64,000 nucleotides of DNA from contig OZ024842.1 of assembly GCA_964017145.1 (NCBI GenBank), forward strand, positions 2,914,001 through 2,978,000, given 5' to 3'. Shown piece after piece: positions 54,362-64,000 of the stretch. This DNA is from Agrocybe praecox (taxonomy: Eukaryota; Basidiomycota; Agaricomycetes; Agaricales; Agrocybaceae). A model generated the notes under the pieces. That model did no database searches, was not told where the DNA came from, and saw nothing but the letters and a program-made list of their open reading frames with translations. How positions within the stretch are numbered: the stretch's first letter is position 1; the number at the start of each line of letters is the position of its first letter. A program made the position numbers and the translations under genes.

Positions 54362-57001
54362 TCATGATGATAGTGAGGCGAATAGGTTGACAATGGTAGA
54401 TTGCATCTTGCCATCACGAATTGCCTATTGAAAGCACTTTAGTACGAGAGAGAAACTTGATTGAGAAAGAGACATACCTCATGAATGAGTGATACATTTT
54501 GTCCAACAGTTTCATCCTCGACCCCGACACCATTGGCAAAGCGGTGATAGTTTTCTGATCCGTACATCCTGATGCCCAGTGTTACCCTCACAAACTCGTA
54601 CACTGGTCGAGTCTTGTTGAGGAATCGGCTGGCGGGTGTAGGACCTCTTGCTCCACAGAGGTAATCCCGTCGTAATTCGTCAAGCAAGACAGTCAACCGT
54701 GATGCGACTCGCGAACGGAATGTGGGAATCAAAGCCAAAGCAGCGCCAACAGACTCTGGCTTATCAAATGAAGGACCGGTGAAGAAGTCGACGAAGAAAG
54801 TTGACGATGAGGCTGCAACTTTTATCATTCTGTCCTTGGCGTCCATGGTGCTTGTCGCATCGAAGGTATCACATAACAATGATGCAAGTTGACTGTTGAC
54901 TTGAACCGAAGCATCCTCCGAGATTAAAGATCCAAAGACATCAGCAAATTCTTCAGATGAAATCCTGCGTAACCCTTCATAAAATTCATGCTGCATAGCC
55001 CGCAGATCCAGAGCTAAGGGGGTATAGGTTAGAAACATAAAAATTAACTATAGAAACCGCATATGCCAACCTTGACAGATCACGTATAGGTACGAAGAAA
55101 TCAAGATTGAAAGGACCTCAAGCGAGTTGATAGTAGCACGAGCAGAGATCAAGGCTAATGAGCTATTTTTAGAAATGATCAGCGCTGTCGACTCTATTTC
55201 CTTTAAATTACATCACTCACTTGACGGCCTGATTGTGCATTTCAGCAGACTGAATATGGGTGGAGACGGGATTGGCGAGGTAACCAAGCTCAGCGACGTA
55301 TGCTGCTGTAGCAATGTCGATACCCTTTGCATGATAGTCGAGAGAGGGGTCGGTCGCGGCCAAAGATGGAGGTAATCCTCGGTTCATGGCAGGGTTGATG
55401 AGCTCTGCACATTGACCAAATAGTATCTTGCCTAGGTGGTGTATGCTGAGACGCGTTTTCTCCATTGCATTGGTAACGGCCATAGCCTGGAAGTTGCCAC
55501 CGTTGTGAACTCGACCTGTTTCCCCATCAATGAGAGGGTTATCAGTGGCTAGAGAGTAACAGAAGAAATGTAAGAAACTATCATAAATTAGAATATGAAA
55601 CAAAACCCACTGGAGTTGCACTCGATTGTGATGGTTTTGATGGAATGCAAGAGATCCTCAACCTGAGGTCCAATGAATTGAGGGGCAGTGCGAAGTGGGT
55701 AACGATCCTGGCGTAAGGTACCCTCATCTTCAGCGATTGTGACCTCTTTCTCTTGAGTGATAGCGAAGGTGCTTCCTTCAAGAAGATTCCAGATGTTCTT
55801 GGCTGTTTCGATTTGGCCAGGATGAGGTCGAGCAATGTGGTTGATAAATGGGTCGAAAGATGCACGAGTTCCTGCAAGAGCTTCTGTGCCCATGGCCGTA
55901 CAAACTTGAGATAGTAGAGTAAGGTGGACAGCTTCGGTCAATGCTAGGGATGCGACGGATGCCGAGAAAGCAGTGCCATTGAGGATACCAAGATGTTCTT
56001 TTGAGGCGAGAGGAATTGGCTCGATACCATGGGCGGCCAGTGCTTTCGCAGAAGATACGATTTCGCGACCAGCAAATGCAGCAGGGCCATCGAATACCCT
56101 TATAGATGGATTACCGATGAGAGCACCGGCAATATAGGAAAGGGCAGTAAGATCTAAGAATAGGAAGGAATGAGGAAAATATAAATAAGACATATTAACG
56201 CAAGATACGCACCTCCGGAAGCAGAAATAGTGCCGCGGAGAGGAACTAGTGGAGTTATGTTCGCACTCAAGAGTTCGTTCATTTTTTCGATGAGTTCCCA
56301 TCGAACTCCAGAGTGTCCTCGTATCAGTGAGTTCATACGAATAATAATAGCGCCTCTAACCCATGCCTCAGGCATGCTGGTTGACGCTAGAGGGTCTTGC
56401 AGGGGCAAGACATCAAGAGGTTTGGTGGATGAGGGTAGAACACCACTTTGTTGATGTTGGAGGAGCGCATTGCCGAGGAGGATTGGTTCATCGGTTCGAG
56501 TATCAGCACTTCCACCGAATCCAGTCGATACACCGTATACACTGAGGCCAGCATCAACTTTGTCGACAAGCACTTTGCGGCTCTTTTCGAGTTTGGCTCT
56601 CATGGATGGTGACTCGTCTAAGATGACCGCCGAGTGATATCTCGCTGCTGCTGTTACGGCTGCGATTGAAAGGTTCTGTCCATCAACCACGACTGGTTTT
56701 CCATTCCTAGATGTACTGTCAATATCGAGTAGATATGCTAATAGAGTTTGTGATATACTCACTTGTAAGTTTCGAGTTCCTTGAAAGACTGGATGAATTC
56801 TTCAACGAGTGCGGTCCCGCTGGGTTTTCTCTGTGCTAATAGAATAGATAACGAACGAGGTTTGGTGGTTCGTGGAGAGACAGGCTTCTCGTCTGGCTTA
56901 ATGGTAAGCCTAACGACGCCATTTGGTTGTATGAAGCCTGAGATAGAGGCAGAGGAAGATCTGCGGGGAGTAGTTCTGGTTTCGGAAGAGATAATAGTCA
57001 T
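54362..57001 (-). CDS. PAL: Phenylalanine ammonia-lyase
   Basis: Multi-exon minus-strand gene from ATG 57001 ([20 protein letters not shown]) to TGA 54362, about 720 residues. Core motifs include [20 protein letters not shown] with the catalytic Tyr loop, [26 protein letters not shown], and the MIO-forming Ala-Ser-Gly triad in [20 protein letters not shown], split by an intron. It continues [76 protein letters not shown] and [16 protein letters not shown]. The last exon was recovered past a GTATGT donor at 54477. It converts L-phenylalanine to trans-cinnamate and ammonia in the cytosol, for nitrogen release or secondary metabolism. The chain is longer and more C-terminally extended than bacterial HAL, as in fungal PAL. 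Confidence 0.95.
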
Positions 57002-58632
57002 GGTGGAGGATGGACACAATTAAAATAAGAGATTAAGTAGTAGGAGAGATAGGGAAGATATTTGTGAGTCATTGAAACATTGGACTTGCGGTATATATAC
57101 GTCCAAGAGATATGAGGGAGAGCCATAGCGCTCGACAGAAACTTGATTCATTGATCTGTGGCAGAGCTTACCGGCAAATCCGGGGATTCAACTCGGTCCA
57201 ATTTGGGATTCCAAAGATCCCGTTTCATCATTAGGATTTCCGTCCTGATTATTATTATTTCAAAGACCAAAATAATAATCGCTCCTAGATTAAGGTTGCT
57301 GTTTTACGTGTTATCACCTGCCATGCAGCTGGAGCTATCACTGTAGCTATCACTGTAGCCCTCTACAGCTTGTCCTTGTAACCCCCATACTCGGTGCAAA
57401 TCGTCAAAATGTTCTCCAATTTTCCAAGTACAACAGCACAGCTGATGGAGGCTATGACTCATACATATGAATCCCGAATATTCGCTTACTGCTTGTCACT
57501 TACCATTTATGACATAGGATTCAAAGAACTAGCGAAAAACTCAGAGATATCCGTTATTAACGCAGAAGAACTCGTGGAGATCGACATAGTCGACCAAAAC
57601 ACAGGAATAGCAATGATTTTTCGCGTTTGAGTATAACAATAGCAATTGGGGCTCTCTTCTTGTCCTGCATCAAGTGATAACCCGAATCTATTTCTGAAGA
57701 CGGTGTTGGAAAGTAATAGAGATAGGCATTCAAGATAGCCTCGTTCAATTTAGTTGATCAGACTCTTGCCTTCGAATACTCTGTTTCGAAAAGTACAGAC
57801 TCTGTCTTATGTTCGGGATTCGCAATCAAAACATCCAAGGTGAGATGACTCGATATACTTCTTGGCGCCTTTGAATGTTTGAAAGTAGCGCATCTCTGTA
57901 GGAAAAAAACAAGTTCTTCGATGCTCCGTGGGCTGCGGATATTTCTTTCAGAAGACCAGTGAACTTCGAGCGTTAGGCTCCCATCGGTGAAACATCCGAC
58001 TGGCCCCAGATATCCTTTCTTTTGAGTCTCTTGGCCTCAGCACATAGAGAACGTACCTGAGCATATTAATAGCCACTGTGTACGTCTACATAGTCGACAT
58101 GCCGGTACAGCCTCAATAGCACGAGGTATCTATACATATCTTACTGTGATCATCTTTTACTTAGTAAATCCGGTATAGGTTCTAACGGAAAACGCACCAG
58201 TGAACTATGTATTGAATAGCAATGCCAGTCTCGTGCCGGTATTGACCAGAAAACTGATGGTTTTATTGGAGTTGCTACTCCTACGAGAACCAGGGATTTG
58301 ATGGGCGGAACACTAGCTGCGCCGTAGAGACCTGTTCTGAGAACTCCGAAAGAACGCAATTGATGTTTGGCCAAGAAAGTTACAGCCTTCGCAGAATTTC
58401 AAAACAGATGAAGTAAAGCGCTCGTTGGAGGCCTCCACACTAATTGGAATTGGAGCCCAGTATGGAGTTTTCGAATGAAAGGACATGGTTGTCTTCCGTT
58501 GACGCGTTGACGTTCGTGACAGAAAGTCCTATCAGGATGCTGATTACCTCAGCCATCATTCTTCTTACCCACAAGTGGCGGTGCTAATTTTCAGCTCTTC
58601 ACTCTCACCCACAACGGCTAGGAACTTTTTAA
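57002..58632. other. Intergenic region between PAL and FCF1
   Basis: About 1.6 kb containing the PAL promoter on the left. A tandem reiteration (agctatcactgt, twice, near 57331-57355) is present. An open frame at 57394-57630 (+) and others on the minus strand near 58150-58374 have no recognisable features or splice continuity. Confidence 0.5.
57091..57100 (-). promoter_or_regulatory. TATA box of the PAL gene
   Basis: gtatatatac at 57091-57100 is self-complementary and lies 90-99 nt upstream of the PAL ATG on its strand, followed by a pyrimidine/purine-biased leader. Strong TATA boxes suit inducible genes such as PAL. Confidence 0.55.
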
Positions 58633-59519
58633 ATGGTTTACCAAACGCCTCATGCTCCCGAGAATCACGCTGACCTGATAATGCACAGGCAAAAGCAAAG
58701 AAAACGAGAAAGTTTGCAACGGTTAAGCGGATGCTGAATCCAAATGACATCCGCCTGTGAGCAGCCATTTCACAAACGTCTGGTCTTCGACAGATGGCTG
58801 AGAATAATCACACAGCAAAGAGAATCAATTAAAACAAAAGAAAAAAGAGGAAGAAGAAAAGGCTAAAGCTGTACGAAGGGTGTGAGTTAAGGATCTGCCC
58901 AAAACACCGTCTCATGGACCTGCGTTCTGATTTGAAACTTCTGTGCAGACCTCAAGTAGCCTCATCCTTATTTTTGGCCCACAATACTGCTCTCGTCCCA
59001 CCATACCGAGTCCTGATTGATACCAATTTCATCAACTTCAGTCTTCAAAATAAGTTGGAACTTATCAGTGGAATGATGGATTGTCTGTACGCAAAATGTA
59101 TGTGGAAGCGGTATTTGTGATATCCCATACTAACCAATCTGACTTTCTTTGTGTGTATCAAGGTATACCATGTATAACGGATTGTGTAATGGCAGAGTTG
59201 GAGAAACTAGGGCATCGGTATCGCGTTGCTTTGCGGTAAGTACATATTCCAATAAACTATCAGTGAGAGAAACGATCCTAATCTTTGATGTAGTGTGGCG
59301 CGCGACCCACGATTTGAACGCCTGAAGTGCTCCCATACCGGAACATATGCTGATGATTGCTTGGTGCAACGGGTGACTGCTCACAAATGCTACATCGTTG
59401 CGACCTGTGACAGAGAGTTGCGGCGTCGTATCCGCCAAGTTCCTGGCGTCCCGCTGATGTACATCGTGAAAAAGCGATACGCCATAGAGCGTTTACCAGA
59501 TCATGGCGCGCCGAGTTGA
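58633..59519 (+). CDS. FCF1: Fcf1, PIN-domain SSU processome protein
   Basis: Six exons (58633-58635, 58689-58756, 58816-58881, 58949-59097, 59163-59235, 59294-59519) encode 194 residues, the usual Fcf1 length. It starts [20 protein letters not shown], then the Lys/Glu-rich helix [20 protein letters not shown]. The PIN domain follows: [92 protein letters not shown], ending [15 protein letters not shown]. Fcf1 acts in the nucleolar small-subunit processome for early pre-rRNA cleavages. The first coding exon is the ATG alone, joined by a 53-nt intron (donor GTTTAC); this is needed because no other in-frame ATG precedes KAKKTRKF. Its upstream exons overlap only antisense noise. Confidence 0.92.
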
Positions 59520-61885
59520 AACACACCATATCCGTTATCCAGCTTCTTCTTTTCATCCTTTCCATTTCTTGTATCTTGCTGTGTGTTATTGCCCATTTTT
59601 GTATTTTATAAATCAGGTTTGCTGTGCCTAGGTGCCTTGTAACGCATATTCTTCGTTATAATAGCTTGATACTGAACAGATAATCATCGCACATATTGGT
59701 TAATCTTTCTTCAAAGTACAGCACACCTATTCCCGGATTATTTTATTTTTTCAGCAAGAATTCGGTCAAAAAGAGTGGTTAACGCCGTCGGGTTGACATC
59801 ATTTCCGGGTACCTAATAGTCAACACTCAACAATATAAGTAGGTGGTAGGCATTCAACTTATGATCAACATCTTGATGCAGGCAGCTTAGTTCAAACGAC
59901 GCGTGTCAATATCACATTCGACAGAACCCTAGGATTTCGTTCCAAGTCGGATCCATCTCGATTGCATTGGCAAATCTTTTTTTTTATGTACTGACTCATA
60001 TCATATGTAAGTAGATGCCGCTGCTGATTCAGACGTCAGGCTGAACACGCGACAAGGCAACAAGGCTTGACGGTGACGTATCCCCACCCAGTAACGCACT
60101 GCTGTCGCCGCATACTAGTATTTAAATATACTGCGTGATGAAGAGTATTGTATATTATGAGCGTCAAACCCATCGTTTATTTTGGGCTGACATATAGAAG
60201 CAAAGTTACTGAGACGCAGCCTAATACCCCCATATGCGTAATTAGAGTACAGCATTTCGGAATGTGAATCCGATTCCTACACACCAACGCTTAGGTTGTA
60301 ATTGGATTCGCATTTGGTGGTCTTCACGATACTTAAACTTGTAACATGTCGAACGCCGTTGCTCGGGATTGTTGAACAGTAGATTGAATGTTGAATCAGA
60401 TGTTTCTACAGGAAGCGATCAATCTCCGTATCGTCGAATATTTAAAAAAAACCTTGTTCGCTGACCACCTTGTAAAAGTTAAAGTTAAAAAAGAAAAACA
60501 CCCCTAAGTAATGACTCCTGACGGGATTATCAAAATGTAGAGATTATTGAGCTCAACGTCTTGTGTATGACTTAATCGCTCAATGTAATGGTAAAGCGTG
60601 TATATGAGCGAACGTCCTAAAAAAAACTTGATATAAGCGTCACTAATTACGAATCAGAATAGAATAGAGAAGAATATATAAGTATAGAATCAGGTCAGGA
60701 ACTCATACTCATACTGCGAAGCTCATTCCTAGAAGAAATAAGCTACGTAGTGTACATCAGTAAATATGCCTTCAGTGACGTATTTCGTGCCTTTTAAAAT
60801 TGGAACTGGAATCAGAAAACTCATTGACATGATAAGCAATGAGCATAGAGTGCCTGCGACTGTTATCATTTCATCTCCTCGGATAGTCTGTGGTTGGACG
60901 GTTAAACTCTTGGCACGCATATATTTACCAGGCAGATGGGAGCTGGAGTCAGAATCCACACCACGAATGACGGGTTCCATCTCTTGATCGATCTGCGTGT
61001 GTGTACTAGTAATTCAAATGTTGCACTTTAGGGTTTAGTAACAGTCAGAGACCTACACCGGGGTAGCGATCTCCGGTAACGACAGAGCCATAGCGATTAC
61101 GGGTACTGGAAAAAATCAGAAACTGGTTGGGAGCCGGGAGGGTGTGAGTAAGATGCAAGTTTGGTCTGACCAGTGGCTTCTGATAGATGCTTGTGGGATA
61201 GAGAATTAACATTATTACGAGATTTTTTATTACTAGCTCTGTCCTATCTTCAAAGTTGAAAATTGACAAAAATATTTTGAGTATAGGTGGCTCTAAGCAT
61301 GCCAATGATTTACCAACTTGCAATGGGGTCTTGCAAACTTTAGTATTCAGTAAGCGCCTAAGCGCCGAGACCGGATGCTCTATGCGTCGAACCCAGTCGA
61401 AAGCTCTAGACGGTGTCGCAAATTGAAAATACCATTGATACAGAGTTAAATCGCTTATGGATGCACTGTGCCGGAGTTACCATCTTACGAACGGTCTCGC
61501 TCATCCAGTGGGCTTTCCAACCGTTTGGTTCAAAAAGGCAAGTGGCTCGCCAAATTAGGTGGTTACTTAATGAGGAGTTTAATAAAACAAATTGACAGGC
61601 GCTAAAGACAACATAAACAAGTTTCTTTTATACGCAGAGAATTAAACACCATATTCAGCGGAAATTATATGCGAAGGTGCATTTTTCTAGCACTCCTGGC
61701 TTGCAATTTACACTTGAGCGAAATCATGTCTCGGTGGTAAGACAAACTTCCCGGGAAATTCCTTGATCCGTGTACAGTGTGTGACCCGCTGACTAAAAGA
61801 CTCAACACGTCAACATGCCAAAATAACACGTAGAATTCGAACTGGCATAATCCATTTAGTTGGACGCGACCATAAACAAATCACA
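59520..61885. other. Long intergenic region
   Basis: About 2.4 kb between FCF1 and the Bles03-like gene. The only candidates are overlapping frames at 60729-60980 (minus) and 60766-60987 (plus). The remaining sequence is AT-rich with scattered stops. No RNA gene or repeat family recognised. Confidence 0.5.
60766..60987 (+). CDS. Possible small ORF with TATA box
   Basis: ATG at 60766 opens 73 codons (MPSVTYFVPFKIGTGIRKL). A good TATA-like sequence (tatataag, ~60675) lies about 85 bp upstream. The opposite strand carries an equally long frame (MEPVIRGVDSDSSSHLPGKY, 60980-60729) with one hydrophobic stretch. No known family in either direction, so neither is well supported. Confidence 0.2.
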   Translation: MPSVTYFVPFKIGTGIRKLIDMISNEHRVPATVIISSPRIVCGWTVKLLARIYLPGRWELESESTPRMTGSIS

Positions 61886-63591
61886 ATGTCCAACGAAGAC
61901 AGTGTTCCACAGGCCTATAAGTACTCATGGTCATCAGGCTCAGAAATGAGTCTTCAAGACTTTCTTACCAAGGTAAAGTATTCGAAAATTCACCCCACTG
62001 GACGGTACTAGTAGTGCCCAAACTAACAGCTTGCCGACGCAACACATCAGTTCAAGCCGTCCATGGTGCAAAATGACGGCACGAAACCTGTGAGCTTATC
62101 TCTGCACCGTTTACAAAGTCTCCGATGTTGATGTTTAACATAGTGGATTTGGGTGAATGGATCCGGAGCGCCTTCAAATGATAACGACGAAGCCGAAGAA
62201 AAGGCAATCGAGGAGGCCTCAAAGCTATGTGAGGATGTGTCACTTCATTGGAGAAACCTTTTTTTGAATAACATAAACTTATAGTGGAAGAGATCACCGA
62301 GAAAGTGGAAGCCATCAAGGCACGTTCGTCCTTTCCATGTCATCCTTTCCTACCAATCCTTACTTTCATGATGGGACACAGAACGACACATCTATCCCTG
62401 TGCGCTCAAATAAAAAGACAGGAGCTAAAAGCAAGAAGGAAGTCAGAGAACAGGTCAGTTCTCAAATTGACATTTTAATCAACATTGATTTGACATATAC
62501 ATCATCGTAGATACAAGCAGAGGCAACAGAAAACCTGAAGGAGATATCATTGAAACACGGCTATGTGATTGGGAAATGGTGACGAACATTATTCGCTGAC
62601 GTTCGACGCAGGATCGCTCAATATTCAATACTGGTATACTTTATTAGGTTGATGTTTGCCTCGGCTGAGAAAATCGACCAAATTTGGGCTGGGATCGCGA
62701 GTAAGTTATTTTAATTCCTACCATCATGCACAGAATCTGACATTGGATGTAGAATCATTAGTATCTGGACCCCTCAACGAAACGACTGCCTTCCAAGCCA
62801 AGGTGTCAACATCGCCGGAGAATGCAGCCCCCAATAACCAGCACCTTATATGTGTGTATATGCCCAATGTTTACGACAAAGATAAAGTGCTAGAGGTATC
62901 TTTATTCATCTGCCCATGATACATGGATTAACTAACGCTACACGTCGCAAATCTACAGGTAATGAAGCTCCTGCTGCGCAACCACGGTGTAAATCTTAGT
63001 GGGGTGAAGTCAGACCTATACACATCTATCGGTAAATTCATTTGCAGATTCATTTGGATTTTTCTTAAAATCCGATTGTATGCAGGCATCGACAGCAAAC
63101 ATGCAAGCGGTATACCTTCAACGGTACGTCACTCTGATAAGTCTAACATTGAGGTGTAGTAAACAGTTCCTTTCAGATCTGGAAAAATTCGACACTGTTG
63201 CCGGAGAAAGAAATCAAAGTCGGGACCCATTTATATATCTGAGTGCCGAGCGTCGATGAAACTGACTACTTTCCAGGATCTCAAGGATGCATACTTCGCC
63301 GATTTAGCATCAAATAAGCCTGAACCTGCGACAGGAGAGTCAAAGGATACCGAAAGTTCGTCTAATGCCACTGTTGAAGCGGAAAAACCATCCACTTCTC
63401 CCAAAGCCAAGGCCAAAGCCAGACCAAAGCTCAAAAAGAAGATCGAGGACGATCCTTTTGGGTCTGACAACGAAGAGGAGTTTAGCTCTAAAAAGTCGGC
63501 GTCAAAATCCAAGACAGCTGGTACAAAACGAGGTCAGTCATCCGAAGACGAAGACGACGAACAACCGAAAAAGAAGATCAACAAAAAGTGA
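61886..63591 (+). CDS. Bles03/UPF0696-family protein
   Basis: About nine exons encode roughly 400 residues from ATG 61886 (MSNEDSVPQAYKYSWSSGSE, then MSLQDFLTK). Later exons give the conserved core: QNDGTKPWIWVNGSGAP, EEKAIEEASKL, NDTSIPVRSNKKTGAKSKKE, LKEISLKHGYVIGKWLMFAS, KIDQIWAGIA, SLVSGPLNETTAFQAKVSTS, HLICVYMPNVYDKDKVLEVM, KLLLRNHGVNLSGVKSDLYT, IGIDSKHASGIPSTIWKNS. This matches the Bles03 (C11orf68, UPF0696) fold family, structurally similar to the translation factor eIF4E but of unknown role. The C-terminal ~90 residues are a basic/acidic low-complexity tail (KAKAKARPKLKKKIEDDPF ... EDEDDEQPKKKINKK) with nuclear-localisation-like Lys runs, not part of the core family. The junction before DLKDAYFADLASNK uses donor GTCGGG, weaker than the others. 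Confidence 0.85.
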
Positions 63592-63768
63592 TCCCGTAGG
63601 TTCTATGTAACTATCGTGCATCCTGTATTTCTTGTATCTTTCGAATATATTTACCTAATCTTGTAATATATAATTTCACGGTTTTCAGATCTAGGATTCC
63701 ACAACAAACATTATGAGAGAGAAATCATAAGGGACGATGATATTATATACAAAATATAAGATACAGGT
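63592..63768. other. Convergent 3' spacer
   Basis: 177 bp between two stop codons on opposite strands. AT-rich with no coding evidence. Confidence 0.5.
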
Positions 63769-63999
63769 TCAGGAGGTTGATGGTAACTCTGGTATGGGCT
63801 CAAGTGGCTGTGGTAGTTGTAGGTTTTGCTTCGGTTGCTGTTGTTGTGAAATGGACTGTGTTTGTCCGTTCTGATGCGAAGCCTCCTGTGTAAGGATGGG
63901 CTGTTGCGAACTGGTCTCGAGTGAGTCGGGTTTTTGAGGACTTGATATTTGAGGGCCAGTCGTATGTGCGCGCAGTTTCTTTGACTGTCGATCATTGCC
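63769..63999 (-). CDS. C-terminal end of a glutamine-rich protein
   Basis: A minus-strand frame enters from the right edge and ends at TGA 63769, giving 77 codons. Its composition is strongly non-random: NDRQSKKLRAHTTGPQISS, ETSSQQPILTQEASHQNG, SISQQQQPKQNLQLPQPLEP, ending ELPSTS. The Gln/Pro/Ser bias with a basic start (RQSKKLR) suggests the disordered tail of a regulatory or scaffold protein. The antisense frame of the same stretch (63711-63995) is a shadow. Identity cannot be given without upstream sequence. Confidence 0.6.
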   Translation of the reverse strand, partial: GNDRQSKKLRAHTTGPQISSPQKPDSLETSSQQPILTQEASHQNGQTQSISQQQQPKQNLQLPQPLEPIPELPSTS

Positions 64000-64000
64000 G

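Noticed and set aside
58565..58768. Minus-strand 67-codon frame
   Set aside because: It is the antisense of the FCF1 first exons, which have a clear family identity.

Overview
The window looks like nuclear DNA of an Agaricomycete fungus, probably Agaricales. The basis is very intron-dense genes with mostly 45-75 nt GT-AG introns, compact gene spacing on both strands, a TOK-type potassium channel, GT49 glycosyltransferases, a TmpA-type membrane oxidoreductase, arginine-type carbamoyl-phosphate synthase and phenylalanine ammonia-lyase. All calls were made by reading translated exons; no search was run, and species is not assigned.

Left end (1-2.7 kb): a minus-strand retroelement (Gag-like frame running off the left edge, plus leader/LTR sequence) abuts the 5' part of a TOK potassium-channel gene, apparently inserted in one of its introns. 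From 4.2 to 6.4 kb lie two tandem cornichon (Erv14) paralogues with matching internal exon sizes.

Region 6.9-22.5 kb is the most dynamic part. It holds an N-acetylglucosamine kinase, a GT49 glycosyltransferase and an anion:cation-symporter-family MFS transporter. A segment of about 5.6 kb (7507-13156), from inside the kinase to beyond the transporter, is repeated directly as 13157-18775. This gives a second GT49, a second transporter and a 5'-truncated kinase pseudogene. A third, more diverged transporter follows at 19959-22549.

Region 23-36 kb: a 2-hydroxyacid dehydrogenase, two unrecognised proteins, an ankyrin-like repeat protein, an F-box-like protein, an aldo-keto reductase and a C2H2 zinc-finger protein. 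Region 36-48 kb: DEK_C/SWIB chromatin protein, Hrd3/Sel1L ERAD subunit, PTAR1-like prenyltransferase-alpha-repeat protein (all minus strand), then oligoribonuclease facing the TmpA-like oxidoreductase. Region 48-64 kb: carbamoyl-phosphate synthase large chain, an FAD amine oxidase and PAL in tandem on the minus strand, the SSU-processome PIN protein Fcf1, a Bles03-family protein and the glutamine-rich end of a gene leaving the right edge.

Most genes are independent housekeeping or accessory functions. The only group suggesting shared function is kinase-GT49-transporter, possibly amino-sugar or glycan related; this is inference. Notable gene structures are an ATG-only coding exon in fcf1, 8- and 17-nt exons in the oligoribonuclease, a GC-AG intron in the SWIB gene, and a mitochondrial-leader-like ORF separated from the oligoribonuclease by one in-frame stop.
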